A DNA stretch of 64,000 nt, from assembly GCA_030544215.1 (NCBI GenBank), contig JARZZO010000011.1, forward strand, positions 50,341,587 to 50,405,586, written 5' to 3'. The notes below the pieces were generated by a model. The model did not search any database. It saw only the letters and a program-made list of their open reading frames with translations, and was not told the DNA's origin. A program made the position numbers and the translations under genes. This DNA is from Zantedeschia hybrid cultivar (taxonomy: Eukaryota > Streptophyta > Magnoliopsida > Alismatales > Araceae). Shown in pieces: positions 44,601 through 55,294 of this stretch (its first letter is position 1; the number at the start of each line of letters is the position of its first letter).

Positions 44601-45940
44601 TCCCTAAACAAATAGGATGGCCTAACACTGTTCGAAGTCAACATTGTTGAAGAAAATGAGGCAGAAGAAGAAGACTGATGGATTCCCATCATTATGGCTT
44701 CAAAATGATAAAGCTAAAAGGGTACGACTGCTACGTTGGGTAGTATCCTACAGGCTAATTGGCGGAATCCTATATCAGCTAGTCCTTGAAGACAAAAATT
44801 GGAATCCTCTTAAGGTGTCTTTCACCAAAGGAGGCGCAGAAGATAATGACGGAAGTTCACTCTGGAGTCTGCGGAGCGCACTAATCTGGCTTGAAAATGA
44901 AGATCAATATCAAAATCAAAGGTTTCTTTTGGCTGACAATGTATGCAGATTGTGAGAAAATGACCAAGAGTTGTCCTCAATACCAAGCTTTTGGGCCAAT
45001 CGCTAAAAGGCCTCCAAATCAGTTACGTTCACAGCCCCTACATGGCCTTTAGCCTATTGGGGTATGGATGTGGTAAGCCTACTCTCACCTTCATTAAGAG
45101 GGTGTAAATATACTCTAGCCATTACAGAATACTTCACGTACTGGGCAGAAGCCGTCCCGCTCAAGGAAGTCACAGGTGAAATAGTGTCACGCTTTGTCCG
45201 GCACAACATTATATACATGTTTGGGACACCCAGTCGAATCACTTTAGATGGCGCCCAACTATGGCACCACATTCAATAATCAAACAATCTACAAGATGGC
45301 GGCTAAATTCCACATTGAGTGGAATGCATCTTGAATCTACTACCCTCAAGCCAATGCCATGGGTGAAGCCTTCAAGAAGACACTTTGCAAGCTGTTGGTG
45401 AAGATCAACGAAGGATATAAGTGAAATTGGGATGAAAAGATGCATACTATGGGCCTACCGCACAATCTACAAGACCCTTACGGGCTGCTCGCCATATTCC
45501 CTAGTTTATAAGGCAGAGGCAGTAGTTCAAATTGAAATTGAATTAGCTTTTTATAGGGTGGTTTTGCATTATGAGTGGCAAGAAAGCGACTTGAATGAAG
45601 CACAAAGGCACTATAAGGACCTGGCAGACCTTGAAGGCAAAAGATTGGTGGCTTATCAACGTCTGCAAGTCTATCAGGCCCGGATGTCTAGGACTTTTGA
45701 CAAATTAGTGAAGGAAAGAATATTTAAAAAAGCTAACCTTGTTATGGTCTAGCAAAAGGACGTGATGGCATCCCGTCCTAAGAACAAGTTTAAGCCTAAT
45801 TGGATAGGACCCTTAATAGTCAGTAAAGTATATGAAGGTGACACCTATAAATTAATTGAACGGACGCCATATGAAGCTGTATTATGCCCCGAAGCATGGA
45901 TTGTCTGGAAATACACAACTAAAGAAGTCTTTAAGAAAAG
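44601..45940 (+). pseudogene. Tat-lineage integrase
   Basis: The N-terminal region 44644-44955 (VRLLRWVVSYRLIGGILYQL) is the lead-in to the zinc-binding part, which is degraded (KMTKSCPQYQAF-like, about 44960). The core opens MDVVSLLSPSLRGCKYTLAI (45064 on), where the usual first Asp is kept as MDV, and continues TEYFTYWAEAVPLKEVTG and FGTPSRITLDGAQ. The later core (WNASxYYPQAN at about 45325-45350) precedes ILWAYRTIYKTLTGCSPYSL (45432 on). The C-terminal module reads FKPNWIGPLIVSKVYEGDTY, a GPF/Y-type fold. Frame changes near 45280, 45430 and 45750. Confidence 0.85.
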
Positions 45941-46180
45941 GGGGGGGGGCTTAAAAACAAGATGCCTCGATAGACTTGATTGGTCTTCTAAAAAAAAAAA
46001 AAAAAAAAAGGAAGCCAGTTAAGGGTAAAAAGGTCTTAAAACCAACTGAGGTAAGAACCCACAAGGGAGCCTCAGGCAAAAATGGAAAACCCTGCTGTGT
46101 GAAAACTCTCAAGGGCGCACATGCAAAAGTTAAGAAGGGGCTAGCTTTGGCGAAAATCTGTGAGGGCGCTAAGTAAGGTT
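45941..46180 (+). other. 3' tail of the Tat element after integrase
   Basis: A G-run (45941-45950) is followed by an A-run (45991-46009) and text with AACTCTCAAGGGCGC and AAATCTGTGAGGGCGC words, typical of the stretch between pol and the 3' LTR in Tat elements. No LTR follows; the sequence changes to a hairpin repeat. Confidence 0.45.
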
Positions 46181-46186
46181 TGCCAT

Positions 46187-46430
46187 ATCATACCAGATCG
46201 GGCCGACTCGTACGAGTCGACTCGGATTTGGGCTGACCCGATGCACTGGTACGGTCGGCTCGCCCGATTCAGTTTGAACCGCGTCCGGATCGCATCGACT
46301 CGGCTTGTATCGGGCCGGATCGCACTGTCTCGCAGTGAACCGGTGCGATCCGGCTCGATACAAGTCGAGTCAATGCGATCCGGCATGAGACGACCCGATA
46401 CGCTAAGATCCGATACGATGCGGCCCTTTA
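46187..46430. repeat. GATACG/CCGGATCG-rich foldback repeat
   Basis: The core holds a long imperfect palindrome: CCGGATCGCATCGACTCGGC onward (46285-46327) is complementary to 46341-46383 (ending ATGCGATCCGG), apart from a few mismatches, around an inner CACTG/CAGTG hairpin and a short insert. The rest is filled with CGGATCG, GATACG and GAGTCGACTCG words. Open frames here on both strands are by-products of CpG-rich repeats. Confidence 0.75.
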
Positions 46431-47099
46431 AACCCCAAAAACTGTCAGCAACGTTACTGTTCGGACAGAAACGCACCAAACGAAGGAGCCAAACCCTTCC
46501 CCCCTCTTCTTGCTTCCATTTCTCTTGGTGGTTTTGTGAGATCCAAGCATTTTTCAAGCTTTGAAGTTGATTTTCTTGGAAAGGCAAGGGGTTTTCTAGC
46601 TCTTTGGAATGCTTTCATCCAGTTTCAACAAGGTAAGACTCCGAACCCTAAGTTTTTTTTTTCATCTTCTTTTCTTGTTTCTTGATGTTGTTTAGGGTAT
46701 TAAAAAATGAAGAGGTAGATCTATTGTCTCTTTGTAAATTTGACATGAAAAAATCTAGATTTGTTCAAATTTGAATTAGATTTTTATTAAATATAAAAAA
46801 TACAGAAAAAATAAAAATAAATAAATAAATGATCTATTTATGTGATGATGGGCATAGATCTATGAGTTTCACATGTTTACTTAAAATTTCATTCAAAATC
46901 TTAAGTTATGAAAATTAATGTATTAATGTGATCATTAAAATATGAAAGAAAATTTAAAATGTAAAATAATTTATAAATTGTCTACTCTATATTCTAGAGT
47001 AAAAAATTATTAGATTTAAATCTATATTTTAACTTGTATGTTTTTAGGTATAAAATTTTTAGTTTGAAATCTTATTTTTAAGTAATTAAATTAATTAAT
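46431..47099. other. Unassigned AT-rich DNA after the foldback repeat
   Basis: 46440-46640 looks like a transcribed leader (CTTCTTGCTTCCATTTCTCT, then CAAGGTAAGACTCC, a donor-like site), after which the DNA is AT-rich. No protein motif seen. Confidence 0.4.
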
Positions 47100-48531
47100 G
47101 GTATAATATATTAGTACTGAATAATCTTTAAATGTGTTGCTTATATACAAATGGGGTTCGGTGTGATCTTTAATCGACATTTTTGGGTGTTTTGGGGAGG
47201 AGAGGGACCCCCGGTTTTGGCTCGGTAGAGGTCGGTTTCAGGCGTTAAATGGCGTCGAAACCAGGTGACGCCATTTAGAATGGAGTCGACCATCGTCGTC
47301 GCTATTTAACAACCCATTTTTCCAGTTCCTGAGGCTAGCGCAGGGTAAAGAGCTGAATGACGTCGGCTACAGGCGACGCCATTCAGGCAAGTATCCCTGG
47401 GTCCCAGCACCTGTAAGTAATTGAATCTGTTTGGGGTCTTGAATGACGTCGGCCACGGGCAACGCGATTCAAGATAGTGCCCCGTTAATTCCTGAAATTT
47501 TCAGGTGCGTATCTTGTTAGATAAAGTGGTTAATTGCATGCTTGGAATCATACGTTGGGACGTGGATTTCTATGTCACTGGATCGCACTATGTTGTGTTT
47601 TGTGCGATTGTGGACCTAGAGTGACAGTTGTTAGCGCTTAGGCACCCTGCGTTGGTATCAAGGGGAGGGAGGGAGGAGTGTAGTGCTAGTGTGGGTGTGG
47701 CAGGGTGACGCTAACTAGAGAGGGTTATCATGTGTACCCCAGGGTATAGCTAGTACCGGTGTTGGAGTGGTACATTTGAAGTGTCACTCGCAGTTGGGAG
47801 GAGGCAAAACCGCTTAGACCTAGACAGACCGGAGTAGCCAGCGCGCTATCCGAGGGGTTGCTACTCTGTCTCAGCGGGTCGGTGTTTTCCCGCGTTTGGC
47901 TGCGTGGTTTGTGTTTTTAGTCGAGACGCTGGTTGTGGATTCTGGTGTTAAGTTTGGTTGCTTGAGTTACTTTGGAGTTGCGTATGTTGCATTTGCGAAT
48001 GCATGTGTTTACTACTATTGGGACTCATCCCGTTTACTCTCGCCGTTGGTGGAGGTAGTTTTACTACCTTTGTTTATAGTTTCCTTTATATCTACGGTTA
48101 CTTGGTAGTGTTTTCGGGAGGTGGGGATCGTATGATCCCTACTGAGCCCATTTCTGTATGGCTTACTCCCTAACGTTTCAGGTGTGGACCTTTTAGCGAG
48201 CGTTAGCGTGTGACATTCTTCCTGGTGTGCGTGCCAATAGCTATCTTAGTTCCGGGGGATGCCCTGATGTTGTTGTACCTTTTTCCTTTACCTGTACATA
48301 TTTAATTTCTGTGGACCTTGTAATTATTGTTGGACTGTATATAGACATTGATATTAAGCGCCTTGCGCATTTGTACTTTTCTTGTGGTCCGTGAGATTAT
48401 TTTATTTAGCCGTGTTTAGCATTTACTTCTCCAGACGTGTTGTTGAGATCCGAGTGTGAACCCGAAGGTGATGGTCCGATACCCATTTAGTAATCGGGTC
48501 TCCGATTATAGGGTGCCAAGTCGTTACATTA
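47100..48531 (+). repeat. LTR-like segment with three hairpins
   Basis: The stretch ends in GTGCCAAGTCGTTACA, a plausible LTR terminus, with no primer-binding site after it, so it could be a solo or 3' LTR. A GATCCCTACTGAGCCCAT-like block near 48130 resembles the R region of chromovirus LTRs. Three hairpins with the arms (A)ATGACGTC/GACGCCATT lie at 47246-47277, 47353-47386 and 47437-47474. The left end is not fixed. Lineage uncertain. Confidence 0.4.
47246..47474. repeat. Three related hairpins with GACGTC-type arms
   Basis: Copy 1 is perfect (TAAATGGCGTC with GACGCCATTTA, 11 bp, 10-base loop). Copy 2 pairs 11 of 12 (CTGAATGACGTC with GACGCCATTCAG). Copy 3 pairs 11 of 14 (TCTTGAATGACGTC with AACGCGATTCAAGA). 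Spacing is 107 then 84 bp. Loops share GGCYACRGG-like text in copies 2 and 3. Confidence 0.8.
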
Positions 48532-48984
48532 AAGATAGAAACCAAAGGAAAAGAAAGAATGTATTACCTTGACTGAAAGAAGATTCATCAAAGTTCAAGT
48601 TGCTGCTAAGAAGATATTGCCAGACTTACCGCAATTTGATGCCTTCTACTTACGAGGAACTACAAATCTTATGCTAAAGTTAAACCAAAAGAGGAGTATG
48701 AACGTGTCAACTTACATGAATTTTTTTTTATTGAAGTCCGAGCTATTGCTAAGATATTGTTGCGTAAGGACTGGAAATCTTATCTATGTTAAAGTTAGAA
48801 ACATCGATGCTTCTTCCTAAACAAAACCATATACGGGCTTAGTCGCAGAATGAGGCTACTATAAGTATATTATAAACTTAGAATATTAATTACTTGCATT
48901 GTTAAATATTACTCTACTCTTATATTAGAGTTTTAATTGAAGAGTTACTCAGACCTCAAATAAGGCACCTTGCATGATAAACTA
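48532..48984. other. Unassigned DNA left of the LINE
   Basis: A 83-codon open frame (48569-48820) has no recognised motif and contains two diverged copies of GCTAAGAAGATATTG...AATCTTATGCTAAAGTTA-like text. I see nothing to support a gene. Confidence 0.45.
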
Positions 48985-49626
48985 TTACTTTAAATGTATT
49001 TTGTTTTTTCCATTGAGAATTACTGAATGCTCTATGTAGCCACTCTCTAATATGGATTTTCCTGCCACTGTTATTGCTCCATGTGAAAGCAGGTCCTTGA
49101 ACCCCAGATCCAAAAGGGTAGCATCATGAACAAAACCCCATAATTTAGAGATGTGATAGGACTTTACAAAATTGCCACCTTGTTCATCATCTTCACAGAG
49201 AATTGCTTTCATGTCCCCTATCAAGATAATAGGCATATTTACAGTGCTGATGAAGTTATAAACTTCAATGCAAAAAGGGATACATTCGGCTAGTCTAGGT
49301 GGGCCATATACACAAACGAGCATCAAGTTTTATTTAGGTGGAAATTCATGAATCTCAACTACAATCTAGTGAGTAGAAGATTTCAAGATAGTAATATGCA
49401 AATCATTGTTCCACCACAGCCATAGTCCTCCAAACCTTCCTCTAGCCTTAACAACATGAAAATCTGTGATGTTATTGAGGAGGAAGAAATTCAAGGCTTT
49501 TATGTTATGAGCTTTTGTTTCAGCAAGGAAAATAACATCCGGCATGGTAGAGTGGAGGAGTTGGTTTAGGAAGGAGATTGTTGCGGCTCCCCTTACTCCA
49601 TGACAGTTCCAGGACAGCATCTTCAT
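48985..49626 (-). pseudogene. LINE (L1-type) ORF2 endonuclease, 3' part missing
   Basis: The apurinic-type endonuclease of plant L1 elements nicks target DNA. On the minus strand the frame 49626-49366 starts KMLSWNCHGVRGAATISFL, continues VIFLAETKAHNIKALN (the catalytic Glu in AETK) and FGGLWLWWNNDL. After a frame change, 49326-48985 carries LVCVYGPPRLAECIPF, IILIGDMKAILCEDDEQGGN (GDFN reads GDMK) and LLDLGFKDLLSHGAITVAGK. Homology ends at 48985, before the reverse transcriptase. It follows ORF1 at 51243-50469 in normal LINE order. Confidence 0.85.
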
Positions 49627-50200
49627 TGGTTCCTTGGCAGCCTATCAATGTCAGCTGCCAAAACCTGTATTGGACGGGTTACTTCGGTATCATTTGGTGA
49701 TATCTGGGTCGGGTCATATGGGTTCAAAGTAGTTGGTTTGGAAGTAAGGCGCTTAGGATAAATCTTCCTCTAGATGGTGACAGTTTTTGAGGAAGGAGGA
49801 GGAGTTGATTCTTGGGGAATGGTGGGAGAGGATTCAAGGCGGGTTATTGATAGCCAGTAGTGGGGTTCGAGGCTTTTTGGAATTCAAAAGATGGTCTATG
49901 GTATTGAGGGGTTTCTTTTCTTAAAGGAGGATTGGGCTTGGCAGTCTTGATAAAGGGAGGGTGGGGTATCTTGAAGTTGGAGGACATAGCACATATGCAA
50001 AGCATGGGTTGACATAGCTGTAATGGAGGTGATGTTATTAGGTAGGGGGCTATTCGATGGGGATTCTGGAGGTGAGGGGGGAATTCAAATTCGAGGATGA
50101 GGGCAGTAGGTAGGTAGGGAGTGGGCTTTTTCTATAAGAGTAGCTAGGGACTTGATGGGTGGCAGGTAAGTGGTACTTTGGGGTGGTTGAAAGAAATGGC

Positions 50201-50413
50201 TAGACGTGAAGAAGGGGTATGCTGGGGCGATGTTTAAGGCAATTCAGTACCTGGTTCATGGGAGAGTGTTCTTTTGGCACCTTCCTTATCCCCAATTAAG
50301 TTGGTTCATGGATAGACGGGAAGAAGGGTATGCTGGGATGTTTGAGGCAATTCAGTACCTGGTTCATGGAAGAGTTTTCTTTTGGCACCTTCCTTCGCCA
50401 GATAAGTTGGCTT
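50201..50413. repeat. 112-bp tandem duplication in the LINE linker
   Basis: TAGACGTGAAGAAGGGGTAT at 50201 recurs as TAGACGGGAAGAAGGGTATG at 50313. Both units continue through GCAATTCAGTACCTGGTTCA and CTTTTGGCACCTTCCTT. Differences are few. Confidence 0.88.
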
Positions 50414-50468
50414 TATGACTCAATTGATTCAATTCTTAGTCAACTTGAGAACCTGCCTCCATTACTTC

Positions 50469-51243
50469 CTATGATCTTTGTAACCTCTTCTGTTGAGGGG
50501 AGAATATTGAAGCTTTCAACCAATCCCTGTACTGGAATTTAATCAGACTCTCCATTTTAACTTTAAGCTGGGGGGTTGTTACATTGTTAATATGGCTTCT
50601 TATTTCTAACAAATAAACACATCTATTGGAAGAGTGACCAATCTTTCCACAAAAATGACAGAACGTTGGGAGCCTTTCATATGCAACATCCAACTGCCTT
50701 ATAGGATCACCAGCTAGCCGAACGTTAACTGAGGATTTGAGTGGGAGATTGGTATCAATTGCAACCTTCGCCCTAGCATAAACACTCCATGTGTCTATTA
50801 CACCCTTTACTGGCTGCTGAACTTCTCCCAGTTGCTCTGCAATCTTACAGACAGTGCTAGGAACAAGAAATTCATATGGGATATCATATATTCTAACCCA
50901 AAAATCTGCCTTAGATAGATTATACTCTGAAGGTGCCATACTTGGTCTCTTTATTTATATTAAGATGAGGTCATTAATGTAGAACCAGGGCCCCCATTTA
51001 CAAATTTTCTCAACATCTTCTAGATATGTTAATTTTAGTAGGAACATATCATTAGGATGCATTTAGGGGGTAGGATTATGAGAACCAGACTAAACTTCCA
51101 TCTTTCAATGGTAGTCGGATCAGGATCTGCTTCAACCACAACATCATTTTGATCTTTGGACATGAGAGACAGAAACTTTACCAAAATTTCTGTTTCCTGA
51201 GGTTCGTACTACCTTCTACCTGGATTTCTGGCTCCCCCATGCT
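50469..51243 (-). pseudogene. LINE ORF1 (DUF4283-type with CCHC knuckle)
   Basis: ORF1 proteins of plant L1 elements bind the element RNA. The minus strand begins near MGEPEIQVEGSTNLRKQKF (51243), with a broken DUF4283-like part (MFLLKLTYLEDVEKICKWGP, about 51050). The open frame 50939-50469 (156 codons) follows: FWVRIYDIPYEFLVPSTVCK, the zinc knuckle CHFCGKIGHSSNRC (C-x2-C-x4-H-x4-C, all four ligands kept) and a basic tail. At least two frame changes upstream of 50939. It lies 5' of the endonuclease ORF, as expected. Confidence 0.82.
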
Positions 51244-51297
51244 GGGCAGCAGAACAATAAAGCAGGGGACCTAGCAAGAGACAGAAGTGGTGTGTGT

Positions 51298-51422
51298 GTG
51301 TTTTTTTTTTTTTTGGGGGGGGGGGGGGGAGGGATGACTGGGAAATGCTAGTCGATAGGCACACAGCAGATGGAGAGGAGATTTTTTTTTTTTTTTTTTT
51401 TTTTTTTTGGGGGGGGGGGGGT
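51298..51422. repeat. Two T-run/G-run tracts
   Basis: A T-run followed by a G-run occurs twice (51301-51332 and about 51380-51422). On the minus strand each reads C-run then A-run, just upstream of LINE ORF1. Length in the assembly may be unreliable. Confidence 0.85.
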
Positions 51423-54400
51423 AGTAATGGAGGTTTTTAAGAGAGAGGAGGAGGGATCAGAGGAGCCTAACGGCTTATGAAAATGGTTAGGAGATGTACC
51501 TAGGTGTTAATAGGTCTCGTGCACTGTGGTGATTGGAGGAGAAGATCAATGTCTATGTTGCATACTTGGAAATCTCCAAGCCCCATGGCTTCAGCACCGT
51601 CTTTCTGCCAGAGCTATCAACATTATAAATATGAGAGAATAAGGTGAGCCAAAGAGGAAAGCAAAGAAGATCATGGGGGGAGGAGGGAATAAAAGAACAT
51701 AGAAAGGGACAAGAGCTAGCAGGATATAAAGATTCTGGTGACACAGGGAACAGAAAAGCAAACAGGTTCCGACTAAGCTCCAGGAAGCCAACCGAAGGTT
51801 CCAAGAGAGAGGCCTCTGAATGTTACCCAACTGTTATTCTTAAGAAATCCAAAACATACAAGTAGATGAGATATGAAAAGGTTATTGTATTTGGGGCTTT
51901 CTTTAATAACTCAGATTGTTTATTAGACAATGATGCCGTGCTTATGTTGGAATAAGAGATCTTTTTGCTTTGATAATCTAACAGTATTCTACTTAACCTT
52001 TTTACTTGAATTGTTTATTCTAATTTATTATAAAATAAGGAATATTTAACTTAATAATGAACATCTGCAACCAAAGTAAATAAACTTGGACAACCAGAAA
52101 AGTCTTAATATCAATAAAAGTTTTGCATGCCAAAACCTAAAGGCAGTCCGTCAATGGTAGAGGTCTGATGGCCAAATGGCAATTGGTACGGCCCGCAGGG
52201 ATGCCGATGGACAGCTATCCGAACAAATAAGAAGTCTACTCCTATCTTTTCCTATATATCCTTATAAAAAATACATAGGTAAAAATTAAATTATCAAATA
52301 ACTTACTTGTCTAATGTGTATTCCATTGTAATAAAAGCTATGTAATTCAATTATAAGATAATTAAAGATCTATTGTTTTAACAAAATCACTGAAAGTGAC
52401 AAAGAGACTCTCTCCATTGCACATGCGATGGATGTGAACACTTCTTTAAGAACAATGAGCACCCAAAAGTTGCTTGTCAATTATTGAAACCAGTGTACTT
52501 TAATGTGGGCATGTGATTATGTTACATAAGAAGTAATGAGAATCATAAAATATAATAAAGGTTAAGAATATTGATATTAATAAGATATATGAAGGGAATA
52601 AACAGATAAATAGATAAAAGGACTTTAAAATAGATCTATTCACATCCTTTAAAGGATAGATAAGTTGATAAATGAGTATCCTTTTTAATCCCTAGTTGGG
52701 GAAGCTTCATCCCGTGTTTGCCCAAAACATAGACAAAATACTCACCCTGGGGTGAAGAAGATTGTTTTCTTCTTTAATTGCTGATGGGTCTCGCATCTTT
52801 TTATAAAGTTTTTTTTAAAATTTTTCAGTTCTTACATTCAATATTTCATATTAGTCTATTCAAGCTTCGTATTTACTTTAAACTCCTACAACCATGTCCA
52901 CCTAATCCTCCTATGAGCAGGGGTATACAGAGATCCCAAAGATCTCATCTTCTCGATTTCTCTGTCTCTTGAATACCAATTAAGCACTAGAAAGATAGAT
53001 TCACCTAGAAAAATTAAAAACATAAAATTTACTATAAGTTATGTTGTAACTTTGCCATTCTTTCCTCTTTCAAAAGATTAAGCTTTTCTTTCTGTTGATG
53101 AGTGTGGCATTTTTGTTCAATCTTTTCTTTTATTAGTAATTCCAATCCACATAGAGCTACCAGTGCACCATATGACGGCATAGCTGAACTTCTGTTTGCA
53201 ACAAATGGAAAAAAATGCATAATTATTCCCCCGCTTTCTTGTACACACTTGATCGTTTGGACAACCTAGGTTGCACGGATCATGCCCAAAAGCAATGATG
53301 GAGGCAATGGATGGTAAAGGAAACATCAATTTATTCATTATGTCGCTGGAAAAATCCTCACCTATACAAACTACATCTCCAAAGACCAAAAACATTGACA
53401 AATGTTGTTGACTTGAAAGATTTAAGGGGAAATAATTATGGCAGCAGCTGCTGTAGTATCCTAGGCAAATACTAGGAAGGAGAAATGTAATCTGTAGGTA
53501 AGTAATATGAATAGTGTTCATATCCCTTTTCTTTTAAGCAGACAATAACCGATATTCATTAAAGCCAAGAAATCGGGATGTAAATAAGTGTATCTCCACA
53601 GAAGTCTCACCAGAGAAAAAATGAAATCCCACCCAAGGATACTATGCTTCCATATATGAATAAGATGATAGACGAGTCTAGACTCTCTCCACGCAAGACG
53701 GCAGTCCACCCAACTATCAATTACAAAAGAATCCCACCTCCTCCTCCTAAGTCACACAGGATCTGTTAAAGGGTACTGGCAGCATCATTCAAGCCACACT
53801 TTCTGGAAAATCTTCCCATATAGAGTGGGAAAAATAACCTGCCACAGCAAAGGATCCATGGCCCCTGCCTACCATTTAAAAGCTAATAAACTGTCGTAAT
53901 CTCGTCTATTAACTGAACAACCCCAGTCACAACTGAATAGTCAAACATTGATGTTATCCAAAGTTCCAAACTAAGACTTAACCATCAGAGGGGTGGAAGG
54001 ACACCATAAAATTGGAAACCAAGTCCACCCCTACCCCCCCCCCCCCCACCCCACCCCACCCACAATCAGCCATCAACTTGTAGGCAGAGCTCCCTGCAAA
54101 TGTGCCATCCCTCTCTCACCTGTGCCTCCAAACATCAGTCATCTGGGATGTGGGACCAAAGTTCTCTGACAAGAGTGGTAACTCCCCTGCCTGTTGATGC
54201 AGGACGACACTAAAACCACCTAGAATTGCATGAGCACAGTATATGGATTTGACCACAGAGAATATCTTTAACCAACAAATATCCTTTTGTAAATACACTG
54301 TCAATTTCAATCACATTTGTGGTGGGGCTGAACAATTACCCATCAATAATACGGTGCGCTAGATGCACCCAACTGCAAGTGCAACAACTTTGGAGGATAG

Positions 54401-54813
54401 AATCCCAGAATTAAAGATATAAATCTATTACGGGAAGTGGACCAGGTTGGCAAGCCTGAACTATTTGACAGAATTCGGTAATTATGCCAAGGATTTATTG
54501 AGCATTGATTTCAGTCTATCCTTCTACAATTGTCTCGCTCTCTTGGACTGTTTGGATTCACAACACAGCAGTGTGTTGAACGAGACAGCATTCCTGGTCA
54601 ATATTGTCTGGTTCCGGTTTGGTATTGGGAAATGCAGGTAGAATGGCTCTCAAAAAAGAGTGTTGGGATAACATGCAATAATTTGGTTTAAGCTTTAAGG
54701 AAACTGTAGGTGGTCATCATTGTAGGTTCACGTGGATAGAAACACATGTAACAGAACTGTTGATGGCCATCATAGTGGGTTCATGTGGGTGGAAACTGAA
54801 CGCAAGAGACTAA
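51423..54813. other. Unassigned DNA between LINE and hAT MITE
   Basis: No recognised gene or element. Minus-strand open frames at 53521-53117 (134 codons, with FGHDPCNLGCPNDQVC) and 53220-53032 (62 codons, MPSYGALVALCGLELLIKEK) could be pieces of one degraded gene, as they lie end to end in different frames, but I do not recognise a family. A C-run with CCCACC repeats lies at 54034-54062. Confidence 0.4.
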
Positions 54814-54821
54814 GTTCAGAT

Positions 54822-55286
54822 CGTAGTTGTCAACCCATCCCGGTCCCCATCCCATTTTCCAACTGGGATGGGACATCCCAGTGTCCCGGACAATTCCGGT
54901 GTCCCGTCCCAGATTTTTTTCTCATACATATTCCAATAAAAAATATAGAACATAGGTATGCCATAAAGAATAGCAAAATAAACATATCACAGAGAAATAA
55001 CACAAAATTAACGCAATAAAAGGGTTTAGGATGACTTTATGGGTATATAGAGGAGTGTATTTCTCAAGTGGAACTCCAAACAAAGGCTTACAAGTAGCTT
55101 AAGGAATTTGAAAAATCTCAGGCTAAAATATAATTCTAGTTGGGACAAGCTGCGACATACCAAGACAAGCCAGGACAGACCGCGACACTAACTGGGACAA
55201 ACAAAAAACTATCCCGTCCCATTTTCTCACTGGGACGGAACGTCCCGGCCAATTCTGGACGGGACAAGATGGGATTGACAACTGTG
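54822..55286. mobile_element. hAT-type MITE, 465 bp, with 8-bp target duplication
   Basis: Flanked by an exact 8-bp repeat GTTCAGAT (54814-54821 and 55287-55294). The termini CGTAGTTGTCAACCCATC and, on the other strand, CACAGTTGTCAATCCCATC form imperfect terminal inverted repeats. Subterminal GGGAC/GTCCC words are repeated on both sides (TCCCGTCCC, GGGACGG). No transposase. An 8-bp duplication with CA-type ends is the hAT pattern. Confidence 0.85.
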
Positions 55287-55294
55287 GTTCAGAT

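Larger units (their letters stand above)
34300..46180 (+). mobile_element. Tat-lineage Ty3/gypsy retrotransposon, plus strand, degenerate
   Basis: Order: LTR, PBS, long gag region, protease, RT, RNase H, a second archaeal-type RNase H, integrase and a 3' non-coding tail. The second RNase H is diagnostic of the Tat branch of plant gypsy elements. All domains contain stops, many as TGA where Arg (CGA) is expected. The 3' LTR is absent; the element ends at a hairpin repeat near 46187. Confidence 0.85.
48985..51243 (-). mobile_element. LINE (L1-type) fragment: ORF1 and endonuclease, no RT
   Basis: ORF1 (51243-50469), linker (50468-49627) and endonuclease (49626-48985) are collinear on the minus strand. 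The reverse transcriptase and poly-A tail are absent, although LINE copies normally lose the 5' end. No flanking target duplication was found. Confidence 0.8.

Noticed and set aside
46141..46587. Open frames of 134-148 codons on both strands
   Set aside because: By-product of CpG-rich foldback repeats that lack stops; both strands are open at once and have repetitive Arg/Ser/Asp composition.
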